In this document: positions 50,297-58,488 of the stretch, in pieces | How the letters are laid out: each line of letters begins with the position of its first letter | Numbering within the stretch: the stretch's first letter is position 1 | Translations under genes and position numbers: made by a program | The notes under the pieces: generated by a model | Told to the model about the DNA's origin: nothing | The model's database searches: none | What the model saw: the letters and a program-made list of their open reading frames with translations, nothing else | DNA from: Nocardioides sp. YIM 152315 | GTDB lineage: Bacteria > Actinomycetota > Actinomycetes > Propionibacteriales > Nocardioidaceae | NCBI RefSeq assembly: GCF_029210375.1 | Contig: NZ_JARGER010000048.1 | Span: 84,451 to 148,450 of the forward strand | Direction: 5' to 3' | Length of the DNA stretch: 64,000 nucleotides

Positions 50297-50995
50297 ATGA
50301 GCAAGTCGTCGGTGTCCAAGCTGGTCCCCCGCGTGCCCGGCACCAACCGTCGGCAGCAGTACTCCGCCTCCACGAAGCGAGCCCTGGTCGAGGTCGCCGA
50401 GGTGCTCTTCACCGAGAGCGGCTACGCCGCCACGTCGCTGGACACGATCGTCGCGGGCGCCGAGGTCACCAAGGGTGCGCTCTACCACCACTTCAGCGGC
50501 AAGCAGGCGCTCTTCGAGGCGGTCTTCGAGCGGGTGGAGGACGACGCCGCGCGGTCGATCCAGCGGGCCCTCGAGGGCCACCGCGATCCGTGGGAGAAGG
50601 CGACGGCCGGGCTGCGGGCCTTCCTCGAGGTCGTGCAGGAGCCGCGCTACCGCCGCATCGTCATCCAGGAGGGCCCCGCGGTGCTCGGCTACGAGCGCTA
50701 CCGGGAGCAGGAGGAGCGCTCGACGTTCGCCAACGTCCTCGAGATCGTGCGGTCGGTGCTCAGCGCGGGCGAGTGGGAGCTCGACGAGGCCCTGACCCAG
50801 ACCTTCGCCCGGATCTTCTTCGGCGCGATGTCGTCGGCCGGCGAGTCCGTCTCCAGCGCTCCGGACCCGATCGCGGCCGCCGCGAACGTCGAGACCGCGA
50901 TCGGCTTCATCCTCACCGGCTTCCGCGTGCTCGCCGAGAACGGCGCGGAGCTGCCCGCCGCCGGGGTCGACGGCGAGGGAGCCTCCGGGAGGTGA
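50297..50995 (+). CDS. TetR family regulator
   Basis: 232 residues. A basic N-terminal extension (1-18), a TetR HTH (about 25-70, segments FTESGYAATSLDTIVAGAEVTKGALYHHF split by the turn) and a helical ligand domain. It is divergent from the hypothetical gene at 49611, with the 30-bp palindrome between them as its probable binding site. Ligand unknown. Confidence 0.92.
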   Translation: MSKSSVSKLVPRVPGTNRRQQYSASTKRALVEVAEVLFTESGYAATSLDTIVAGAEVTKGALYHHFSGKQALFEAVFERVEDDAARSIQRALEGHRDPWEKATAGLRAFLEVVQEPRYRRIVIQEGPAVLGYERYREQEERSTFANVLEIVRSVLSAGEWELDEALTQTFARIFFGAMSSAGESVSSAPDPIAAAANVETAIGFILTGFRVLAENGAELPAAGVDGEGASGR

Positions 50996-51079
50996 CCGCT
51001 CCATGCCGCGGCGGACACCCCCGCTGGCAGCGCGGCCACCAGCCGCCCCACAGGTGATCCGCCCGGGGCCGAGGTGGTG

Positions 51080-52090
51080 CTACTTCGAGAAGGTCACGCT
51101 GCCGTTGGCGGCGGGCACCAGCTCGATCCAGGTGTGCCCGGCGGGGACCTTCAGCTCGCCGGCCTTGGTGGAGAGCGAGAGCGTGTCGTCGAGGCCGGAC
51201 TTCGACCAGGTGCCGCGCACCAGCTTGCCGCCGTGGAAGACCAGCGCCTGCCCCTTGCCCTCGAGCTTGGTCTCCGGCACGGGATTGCCGGCAGGGTCGC
51301 GGTAGCCGGCGTCGCCGACCTGGACCTTCAGCACGAGCACGGTGTCGGCCGGGAAGTGGTCGCCGTCGGCGGCGAAGGTGTTCTGGTTGACGTAGCCCTT
51401 GCCGTCGTACGTCCAGTTCGTGGTGTGGCCGCCGCCGAAGCCGGCCGCGATCTTCGTCGCCTTCTGGCCACCGGGGAAGTCCTTCTCCTCACCCCACGGC
51501 AGGTAGTCGGCGGGCCGGCCCTCGCCCTCCCCGGCGGCGTCCGCGACGCTGGTCAGGTCGGCGAAGACGTTGTACGGCGCGCTGCGGGCGTTGTCGCGCG
51601 CCAGGCCGGCCGAGCCCTCGGGGAAGAACTGGATGCCGGCGCCCTTGACCCGCGCGATCGTCTGGGCGGCCGCGCCGCTGGTCACCACCGAGGCCTTGAC
51701 CGGCGAGACGATGCCGATGTCACTGGCGCGCATCGAGCGCACCGGCCCGACCCTGGACGGCAGCTCGGAGTAGTAGAACGCCGCGAGCCGAGTCAGGCCG
51801 CCCTCGACGAGCTCCTCGACCACCAGGTCGGCCTTGCTCAGGCCGAGCTGCGGCGAGCTCGCGTCGGTGTTGTCGATCTTCGTGACCAGCACCGGGTGGC
51901 CCGTGTCGACGTCCGCGTCGCCGCTGGCCGGGAGACCCGTGAGCGGCCACGTCGAGACCACCTTCTCGCCGCCCGCGACCTGCTGGGCGGCCGGCGCCTT
52001 GTCGTCGGAGGAGTCGCTGCCGCCCCCGCAACCGACGAGCAGCAGGCTCGACGCGGCGAGGACGGCGGTGGTCAGCTGGGCACGGCGCAC
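51080..52090 (-). CDS. DUF3048 (YerB-like) lipoprotein
   Basis: 336 residues. A lipoprotein signal with lipobox LLLVGC (C21) is followed by Ser/Asp-rich linker, then the DUF3048 N- and C-terminal domains (VLVTKIDNTDASSPQLGL, VGPVRSMRASDI, NVFADL). DUF3048 proteins are cell-envelope proteins of unknown role (B. subtilis YerB). The GTG at 52090 has GGAG 8 nt upstream; an upstream ATG at 52135 would add residues before an otherwise proper signal peptide. Confidence 0.9.
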   Translation of the reverse strand: MRRAQLTTAVLAASSLLLVGCGGGSDSSDDKAPAAQQVAGGEKVVSTWPLTGLPASGDADVDTGHPVLVTKIDNTDASSPQLGLSKADLVVEELVEGGLTRLAAFYYSELPSRVGPVRSMRASDIGIVSPVKASVVTSGAAAQTIARVKGAGIQFFPEGSAGLARDNARSAPYNVFADLTSVADAAGEGEGRPADYLPWGEEKDFPGGQKATKIAAGFGGGHTTNWTYDGKGYVNQNTFAADGDHFPADTVLVLKVQVGDAGYRDPAGNPVPETKLEGKGQALVFHGGKLVRGTWSKSGLDDTLSLSTKAGELKVPAGHTWIELVPAANGSVTFSK

Positions 52091-52251
52091 GGGACGCTCC
52101 GTTTCGTCAAACTCGTGTGTTCCGATCGACTTCAAGTGTGCGGGCGCCGGCCGGCACTTCGGCGGAGGCGCGCCCGGGAGATCGGATCGGCCGTGGATGG
52201 CGGGACCCGAGGGTACGAGGGGGACGGCTGGACCCCGAAATCAGCCGTCCC

Positions 52252-53019
52252 TCACCCGAGCTTGGCGCCGCCGTCGACGTACAGCGTCTGGCCGGTGATG
52301 TACGACGCCTCGTCGCTGCAGAGGAACGCGGCCGCGGCGGCGATGTCCTCGGGGTAGCCGACCCGCTTGACCGGGTTGGCCTCGGCGCTCATCTTGCGGA
52401 ACTCGTCGACGTCGATGCCCAGCCGCGCGGCGGTGGCGTCGGTCATGTCGGTGGCGATGAAGCCGGGCGCGATCGCGTTGGCGTTGATGCCGAACGGGCC
52501 GAGCTCGATGCCCAGCGTGCGGGTGAGGCCCTGGATGCCCATCTTGGCGGCCGAGTAGTTGGCCTGGCCGCGGTTGCCGAGCGCGGAGACGCTCGAGAGG
52601 TTGAGGATCTTCCCGTACTTCTGGGCGACGAAGTGCTTCTGGGCGGCCCGGGTCATCAGGAACGCACCGCGCAGGTGGACGTTCATCACCAGGTCCCAGT
52701 CGTCGTCGCTCATCTTGAAGAGCAGGTTGTCGCGGGTGACGCCGGCGTTGTTGACGAGGATGTGGATGCCGTCGAGCTCGGCGACCACCCGCTCCACCGC
52801 GGCCTCGGCCGACTCGGTGCTGCTGACGTCGGCGGCGATGCCGATCGCCTTCGCGCCGTCGACGAGCGGCAGCTTGGCCGCGGCCTCCGCCGCCGAGGCC
52901 CCCTCGAGGTCGAGGATCGCGACCGAGGCGCCCTCCTGCGCGAACCGGGTGGCGGTCCCGAACCCGATGCCACGCGCTGCCCCGGTGACGACGGCGACCC
53001 GTCCGTCAAAACGACCCAT
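52252..53019 (-). CDS. fabG: Short-chain dehydrogenase, FabG-type 3-oxoacyl-ACP reductase
   Basis: 255 residues. NADPH-dependent reduction of a 3-ketoacyl substrate is likely. TGAARGIG at 12-19, NNAG at 90-93, catalytic N113, S142/S143, Y155 and K159 (YSAAK) are all present. ATG at 53019 has GGAG about 10 nt upstream. As no other fatty acid genes are near, it may serve a specialised pathway; the gene symbol denotes the family. Confidence 0.88.
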   Translation of the reverse strand: MGRFDGRVAVVTGAARGIGFGTATRFAQEGASVAILDLEGASAAEAAAKLPLVDGAKAIGIAADVSSTESAEAAVERVVAELDGIHILVNNAGVTRDNLLFKMSDDDWDLVMNVHLRGAFLMTRAAQKHFVAQKYGKILNLSSVSALGNRGQANYSAAKMGIQGLTRTLGIELGPFGINANAIAPGFIATDMTDATAARLGIDVDEFRKMSAEANPVKRVGYPEDIAAAAAFLCSDEASYITGQTLYVDGGAKLG

Positions 53020-53081
53020 CGGTGGTGCTCCTGCCTCTCGACGTCGGCTGTCGAGCACACCCTAGTGGGGGCGGAGACCGG

Positions 53082-54209
53082 TCAGTACCCGGTGGGTCGC
53101 CGCTCGCCGTACGGGAGGACGGCCGCGAACGCCCGGTCGCGAGGCAGCACGACGAGCCGGCGCTCCTTGCCGGTGCTGGGGTCGAAGCTGGCCAGGGCCG
53201 ACCTCGGCGCGGCGCCGTCGCAGTTGATCGCGTGCTGGAGCGTGAGGCGGCCGTCGTGCGCGTCGACGAGCAGCACGTTGCCGACCGCGTGCGGGACCTC
53301 GACGTGGGTGATGCGCCCGTTCGGGTGCCGGCGGCCGAGGTAGGCGTAGCCGCACGGCCCGGCGACCTGCACGTAGAGCCGGCCGTCGGCGCGACGGGCG
53401 TCCAGGTGGCCGAGGTCGCTGCGCTGCGGGTGCCGCCGCGCGGTGAGGCGGGTGTACGTCGCCGCGTGCATGTCGACCAGCCCGAGCGTCGTGGCGCCGT
53501 GGGCCAGGCAGGTCACCAGCACCCGGTGGTCGTCCCACCAGCGCACCGGGGTGCATCGGCGCGGGGTGGGGATCACGGTCTGGACGCTGCCGTCGGCGCT
53601 CGACAGCAACCGGATCGCGCGCTGGCGCCAGCTCGGACCGTGGGTGACGAGCCCGGTGCCGTCGGGAGTCGGGAGCACGGGGCCGTCGACGTCGGGGGTC
53701 AGGCGGGTCACGGCGCCGTCCGCGGACACCCGCTTCAGCGGTGCGCGGGTGTCACGGCCCTCGTAGTCGACCGTCAGCAGGCCGTCGCCGTCCGGCGCCA
53801 GGATCACCTCGGCCACCCGGTCCGGCAGGCGCGACCGGGTGACGTCACCGGTGGTGACGTCGACCCGCAGGACGACGCGGTGGGGTTGGTCCACGGTCAG
53901 CAGCGCCGTGCTTCCGTCGGCGGACCAGTCCACCAGTCGCCACCCGGGCCTCAGGGCGCGGCCGACCCGGGTCCGGTCGCCGTCCGGCGCGACCAGCTCG
54001 AGCCTCAGTCGCTCGCCGCGGAGGCCCTCCCGGCCCGGTCGGCCCTGCTCGACCGCGGCGAGGTACCACCCCTCACCGGGGGCCGGCAGGTCGGCACGAG
54101 TGGCCGGGGCCGGACGAGCGGGCGGGTCGGTCGGTACCGGCGCGCTCCCCGCCGGGCCTGGCGCGACGAGGCTCGCGAGCGCTGCGGTGGCGGCGATCAG
54201 GGCCTTCAT
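53082..54209 (-). CDS. Secreted beta-propeller-like protein
   Basis: 375 residues. A signal peptide (about 1-22, ASLVAPGPAGSA) precedes repeated blade-like units with alternating ArgXXXGlyAsp patterns (WRLVDWSADGSTALL, VILAPDGDGLLTV, ARRADGRLYVQVAG) similar to TolB/WD40-type propellers. No catalytic residues recognised. Function unknown; likely a secreted or wall-associated binding protein. Confidence 0.7.
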   Translation of the reverse strand: MKALIAATAALASLVAPGPAGSAPVPTDPPARPAPATRADLPAPGEGWYLAAVEQGRPGREGLRGERLRLELVAPDGDRTRVGRALRPGWRLVDWSADGSTALLTVDQPHRVVLRVDVTTGDVTRSRLPDRVAEVILAPDGDGLLTVDYEGRDTRAPLKRVSADGAVTRLTPDVDGPVLPTPDGTGLVTHGPSWRQRAIRLLSSADGSVQTVIPTPRRCTPVRWWDDHRVLVTCLAHGATTLGLVDMHAATYTRLTARRHPQRSDLGHLDARRADGRLYVQVAGPCGYAYLGRRHPNGRITHVEVPHAVGNVLLVDAHDGRLTLQHAINCDGAAPRSALASFDPSTGKERRLVVLPRDRAFAAVLPYGERRPTGY

Positions 54210-54295
54210 GGGTGGATCCTCCGAGATGGGTTCGAGGTCGCATGGTCAGTGGGGAGACGCGCGACGACGCCGTTCGGTTGCGCCGGCCTCCGGGG

Positions 54296-54712
54296 TCACA
54301 GGACCGCACGCAGGCGGGCGGCGTACTCGGCCGCCTCGCCGTCGGCGTACGTCGTGCGCGGCCAGAAGAAGCCTCGCAGCCCGTCGCCCTTGGTGCGGGG
54401 GACGACGTGCACGTGCAGGTGCGCGACCGACTGGCTGACGACGTTGTTCATCGCGACGAAGCTGCCCTGGGCTCCCAGCCCGTCGACGACGGCGGTCGCG
54501 AGCCGCTGCGCCGCCCCGAGGAACGGGTCGCGGAGCTCCGCGGGCAGGTCGGGCAGCGTCACGACGTGGGCGCGCGGCACCAGCAGCACGTGTCCCTTGA
54601 ACACCGGACGCCGGTCGAGGAAGGCGACCACGTCGGGCTCGTCGAGGACGACGTCGGCGGGGACGTCGCCCGCCACGATCGCGCAGAACACGCACTCGAC
54701 CCCCGACGCCAT
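54296..54712 (-). CDS. HIT family hydrolase
   Basis: 138 residues. The histidine-triad motif HLHVHVVP is intact, with CVFCAIVAGDVPADVV near the N-terminus typical of the HinT/YcfF group that hydrolyses nucleoside phosphoramidates. The two Cys at the start may bind zinc. The ATG at 54712 has a TAGCCT box 7 nt upstream; an ATG at 54733 would lie within that promoter. Confidence 0.92.
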   Translation of the reverse strand: MASGVECVFCAIVAGDVPADVVLDEPDVVAFLDRRPVFKGHVLLVPRAHVVTLPDLPAELRDPFLGAAQRLATAVVDGLGAQGSFVAMNNVVSQSVAHLHVHVVPRTKGDGLRGFFWPRTTYADGEAAEYAARLRAVL

Positions 54713-54719
54713 GGCAGGA

Positions 54720-54725
54720 AGGCTA
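54720..54725 (-). promoter_or_regulatory. -10 box of the HIT gene, overlapping the antiporter start region
   Basis: On the minus strand TAGCCT ends 7 nt before the HIT ATG. The overlapping + strand TAGCGT (54724-54729) is only 2 nt before the antiporter ATG and is too close to serve as its -10. Confidence 0.45.
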
Positions 54726-54731
54726 GCGTCC

Positions 54732-56504
54732 ATGGACTACGCACTCCTCGCCGTCGGCGCCGTCCTCTGCATCGCCGCCGTGACCGCCGTGGCGCCGCGG
54801 GTCGGGGTCGCCGCTCCCCTGCTCCTGGTCGTGATCGGCGTCGGCGTGGGCGCCCTGCCGTTCGTCCCGACCGTCGAGGTCGAGCCGGAGTGGATCCTGA
54901 TGGGGGTCCTGCCACCGCTGCTCTACTCGGCGGCCGTGTCGATGCCCGCGATGGACTTCCGGCGCGACCTCGGCGCCATCAGCGGGCTGTCCGTGCTGCT
55001 GGTGGTCGTCAGCTCGGTCGTCATCGGGATCTTCCTCGACATCGTCGTGCCCGGCATCGACCTGGCCACCGGCATCGCGGTCGGGGCCATCATCAGCCCG
55101 ACCGACGCGGTGGCGACCACGATCGTCCGACGGCTCGGCGTCTCACCGCGGATCGTGACCGTGCTCCAGGGCGAGAGCCTGCTCAACGACGCCACCGCGC
55201 TGGTGCTGCTGCGGTCGGCGGTGGCGGCGGCGGGGACGAGCGTGTCGATCCTCGGCGTCGCCCTCGAGTTCGTGATCTCGGTCGTCGTCGCCATCGTGGG
55301 TGGGCTCCTGGTCGCCCGGCTGAGCCTGGTCGTGCGCCGCAACGTCAGCGACCCGACCGTCAACACGGCGATCTCCTTCGCGGTGCCCTTCGTCGCCTAC
55401 CTCCCGGTGGAGCACGTGGGGGCCTCCGGCCTGGTCGCCGCCGTCGTCGCGGGCCTGCACACCGGCCTGGCGGCGCCACGCTTCCTCGCCCCGCAGCACC
55501 GGATCACCGAGGAGCAGAACTGGCGCACCATCGAGCTGCTCCTCGAGGGCGGTGTCTTCCTCCTGATGGGGCTCGAGCTCGACGGCCTGGTCGACGACGT
55601 CCGGGGCGAGCACGACGTGCTCGCCGACGCGATCTGGACCGGGGCCGTGGTGGCCGTGCTGGTCGTGCTGGTGCGCGCGGCGTACGTCGCCCCGCTGCTG
55701 TGGGCGCTGCACCGTCGCCGCAAGCGGGTCTCCGGCATGCGCCAGGGCCTCGTGGACTGGCAGGACAGGATCACCTCCGGCGAGGTGCCCGACCGCTCGC
55801 TGCGCGGACGTCGACCGCACTCCGCCGAGGAGGAGCGCAGGCTCGCCGAGGCGATCGAGCGCCGGGGCGAGCAGTTCCAGAACCGGATCCGGCGGGCGAT
55901 GGCCGACATCGACTACCTCGCGGCCGCGCCCCTCGGCTGGCGCGAGGGCACCATCGTCGTGTGGGCGGGCATGCGTGGCGTCGTGACGCTGGCCGCGGCG
56001 CAGACGCTCCCGCACGACACCCCGCACCGGTCGCTGCTGATCATGATCGCGTTCGTCGTCGCCGTCGGGACCCTCGTGGTGCAGGGCGGCACGCTGCCGC
56101 TGGTCGTGCGAGCACTGGGCCTGGTCGGGACCGGTCCGTCCGCACCGACCGGGGAGCGCACGCGGCTGCTCGTCGAGCTCGCCGACGCCGGCATGAAGGT
56201 GCTCGACGACCCGGAGCTGGCCCGGCCCGACGGCGCGTCGTACCGACCCGCGGTCGTGGAGCGGGTGCGCCGACAGGTCGTCGTGCCGGACGACACGATC
56301 GGGTGGACGGAGGCCCGCGGGCACGACGAGGAGTACCGCACGCTGCGGATCGCCGTGATCGAGGGGATGCGGGACACGCTCGTGCGGGCGCGCGACGACG
56401 GCGCGTTCGACTCCTCGGTGCTCGAGGGGGCGCTCGCGGAGCTCGACGCGGACCAGATCAGCCTCGAGGTGCGGGGCGGGCCGATCCGCGCCGAGGAGGG
56501 CTGA
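54732..56504 (+). CDS. CPA1-type Na+/H+ antiporter
   Basis: 590 residues. About twelve membrane helices in residues 5-470, with the transport motifs SPTDAVATT (D125) and GESLLNDATAL (N152-D153), then a cytoplasmic loop of about 90 residues and a soluble C-terminal tail of 110 residues. It exchanges sodium or potassium for protons. The only in-frame start consistent with the first helix is the ATG at 54732. It is convergent with the M15 peptidase gene. Confidence 0.92.
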   Translation: MDYALLAVGAVLCIAAVTAVAPRVGVAAPLLLVVIGVGVGALPFVPTVEVEPEWILMGVLPPLLYSAAVSMPAMDFRRDLGAISGLSVLLVVVSSVVIGIFLDIVVPGIDLATGIAVGAIISPTDAVATTIVRRLGVSPRIVTVLQGESLLNDATALVLLRSAVAAAGTSVSILGVALEFVISVVVAIVGGLLVARLSLVVRRNVSDPTVNTAISFAVPFVAYLPVEHVGASGLVAAVVAGLHTGLAAPRFLAPQHRITEEQNWRTIELLLEGGVFLLMGLELDGLVDDVRGEHDVLADAIWTGAVVAVLVVLVRAAYVAPLLWALHRRRKRVSGMRQGLVDWQDRITSGEVPDRSLRGRRPHSAEEERRLAEAIERRGEQFQNRIRRAMADIDYLAAAPLGWREGTIVVWAGMRGVVTLAAAQTLPHDTPHRSLLIMIAFVVAVGTLVVQGGTLPLVVRALGLVGTGPSAPTGERTRLLVELADAGMKVLDDPELARPDGASYRPAVVERVRRQVVVPDDTIGWTEARGHDEEYRTLRIAVIEGMRDTLVRARDDGAFDSSVLEGALAELDADQISLEVRGGPIRAEEG

Positions 56505-57902
56505 TCAGTCGCAGAAGCGTCGGCAGGGCGCCGGTCCGCCCTGCGCGGCGAGCAGCCGCTGGGGGCCGCCGGCGTAGTCGAAGTGCTGGGTGTCGCCGTT
56601 GCCGAAGCTCCAGCGCAGCCCGTGGCGCGCCATCAGCCGGACGACGGCGTGCGACCGGGAGCGCCACGCGACGAGCCGGTGCGAACGCGCCTGCCACCAG
56701 CCGTTGGGCACGACCCCGTGGGCCGACCGGTAGGGGTTCTCCCAGGTGTTGACGTCGAGCGACCGGCCCCACGCGTGGGGCGACCGGCGGCCGGAGCGGC
56801 CGACGACGTCGCGGCAGTTGAAGGCGGAGGTGTTGCCGGCCGCCATCGACCGGTAGTCGTCCCCGCCGCGCAGCCGCTTGCTCCAGCCGAAGCGGTCGAC
56901 GCGGTACATCGACAGGATCGGCAGCCTCCGGTCGTACATCTCCGCCAGGGCCGCGCCCATCGCCGCGGCCGCGCTCGCCGCGGCGACGATCTCGCCGCGA
57001 TGCCGGTAGCCGTCGTAACCCCAGTAGTTGACGCGGACGATCCGAAGCCCGCCGCGCCCGACCGGGCAGCCGGAGTGCCAGGTCACGCCCGTCATCTGCC
57101 GCCACACGCCGTCGCCGATGCGACGGATCCGCACGTGGGCGCCGTCGCCCACCGCGCGCCGCTGCGGCGGTAGGTCGACCCGCGGCCGGGGTGCTGCCGT
57201 GGGCAGCCGGACGGGCCGGACCGGCGGCTCGTTGTCGACGCGGTGCGCCTTGCTGCGGTCGGCACGGACCCAGTCGAGCCGGGGCGCCCGCGCCTGCCAG
57301 CGCGAGTCGCGACGGGGAGCCACCTCGAGGACGGCCCGGCCCCCGGCGTCCGTCTGCACCGCGGCGTACTCACGCCACGGCCCCTTCCCCTGCCGGCGAT
57401 AGATCGCCACCTCGCCGGCCAGCGGGAGGTCGGTCTCCGTGCGCCACCGGACCCGCAGCCGGATCGACCGCTCGTCGACGACAGTGCGAGGCCCCGACAG
57501 CGAGACCTTCGCCCCGCGCCGCTCGATCGACATCGCCGCCTCCGCCGCTGCCGGGGCGTGGGCGGCGTCGCCGGCGTACGACGCGCGCAGCGTGTTGTCG
57601 TCCGCCACTCGCGCGACGGGCAGCTGGGCGCCGGCGTGGCCGGTGGCGTCGGTCACCAGCGTCGTGACCGGCTGCCACACCCCGCCGGCGCGGCGCTCGA
57701 GCAGCACCGACGCGCCGGCCACCGGCGCGCCCGTCTCGTCGTGGAGCGCGACCGCGACGTCGGCCGGGTCGTCCGCGAGGGCCTTCCCGGTCGAGAGCTG
57801 GAGGGTCGTCGCGGTGAAGGCGGAGGCCCCCGACCACGGGCCGAGCCCGGTCACCAGTGCCAGGACGCAGCACACGACGACGGTCCGCCACCCGAGAGAC
57901 AT
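56505..57902 (-). CDS. Secreted M15-type (D-Ala-D-Ala carboxypeptidase/extensin-like) peptidase
   Basis: 465 residues. A signal peptide (about 1-28, GPWSGASA) leads into an Ig-like region of two or more repeats (about 30-225, LSTGKALADDPADVAVALHDE and following, with GAPVAGASVLL). A proline/arginine-rich linker follows, then a C-terminal zinc peptidase domain carrying FNCRDVV, RSPHAWGRSLDVN (His and Asp zinc ligands) and DTQHFDY (third ligand). It probably trims peptidoglycan peptides or a cell-wall polymer. Confidence 0.8.
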   Translation of the reverse strand: MSLGWRTVVVCCVLALVTGLGPWSGASAFTATTLQLSTGKALADDPADVAVALHDETGAPVAGASVLLERRAGGVWQPVTTLVTDATGHAGAQLPVARVADDNTLRASYAGDAAHAPAAAEAAMSIERRGAKVSLSGPRTVVDERSIRLRVRWRTETDLPLAGEVAIYRRQGKGPWREYAAVQTDAGGRAVLEVAPRRDSRWQARAPRLDWVRADRSKAHRVDNEPPVRPVRLPTAAPRPRVDLPPQRRAVGDGAHVRIRRIGDGVWRQMTGVTWHSGCPVGRGGLRIVRVNYWGYDGYRHRGEIVAAASAAAAMGAALAEMYDRRLPILSMYRVDRFGWSKRLRGGDDYRSMAAGNTSAFNCRDVVGRSGRRSPHAWGRSLDVNTWENPYRSAHGVVPNGWWQARSHRLVAWRSRSHAVVRLMARHGLRWSFGNGDTQHFDYAGGPQRLLAAQGGPAPCRRFCD

Positions 57903-57955
57903 GCCGGGGGTCCTTCCCCCCTGCCGACGTTCCAACCCCCGGCCTCGTGGCTGGC

Positions 57956-58414
57956 TCAGGGCGTCCAGGCGCCCGCGACCTGCCGGGTGGCGGCGTTGAG
58001 CCGGTTCCACACGTTCACGGACGTGACGGCGATGAGGATCGCGCTCAGGCCCTGCTCGTCGTAGTGGCGCGCCGCCTCCGCCCAGATGTCGTCCGGGACC
58101 GGGTCGCCCTTGTCGGCGACGCGGGTCACCGCCTCGGTGAGCTCGAGCGCCGCGCGCTCCGCGTCGGTGAAGTACGGCGCGTCGCGCCAGGCCGCGACCG
58201 ACATCAGCCTCTCGTCGCTCTCGCCCTCCTTCTTCAGCGCGGTGCCGTGGAGCACGACGCACACGCTGCAGCCGTTGATCTGGCTCGCTCGCAGGTGCAC
58301 GAGCTCGAGCGTCTGGGTCGGGACGCCCAGCCCCTCGGCGGCCTTCGCGTACGCCGCCAGTCCCTTCATCGCCGCTGGGACGAGGAACACCGGGTGGGTC
58401 ATTCGTGCCTGCAT
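57956..58414 (-). CDS. Carboxymuconolactone decarboxylase/AhpD-like protein
   Basis: 152 residues. Contains the redox motif C49-x2-C52-x3-H56 (NGCSVCVVLH) that in AhpD acts as an alkylhydroperoxidase. The neighbouring divergent ECF41-type sigma gene is typical for this family: ECF41 factors are linked to carboxymuconolactone decarboxylase, oxidoreductase or epimerase genes. AGGAG is 8 nt before the ATG. Confidence 0.9.
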   Translation of the reverse strand: MQARMTHPVFLVPAAMKGLAAYAKAAEGLGVPTQTLELVHLRASQINGCSVCVVLHGTALKKEGESDERLMSVAAWRDAPYFTDAERAALELTEAVTRVADKGDPVPDDIWAEAARHYDEQGLSAILIAVTSVNVWNRLNAATRQVAGAWTP

Positions 58415-58425
58415 GGCCTGTCTCC

Positions 58426-58452
58426 TGTCATGTTGTCCGTGTCCGGTTCGTC
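58426..58452 (+). promoter_or_regulatory. ECF41-type promoter upstream of the sigma factor gene
   Basis: TGTCATG (58426-58432), a 16-bp spacer, then CGTC (58449-58452). The published ECF41 promoter consensus is TGTCACA-N16-CGTC, so the spacing is exact and 5 of 7 bases of the -35 match plus the full -10. It points toward the sigma gene at 58489, consistent with autoregulation. Confidence 0.7.
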
Positions 58453-58488
58453 ATCTGGTTGACGGATCACGAGGGAGGAACCTGACAG

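Noticed and set aside
51003..51305. Open frame on the + strand downstream of tetR, 100 codons.
   Set aside because: It is antisense to the 3' part of the DUF3048 lipoprotein gene and has no recognisable motif.
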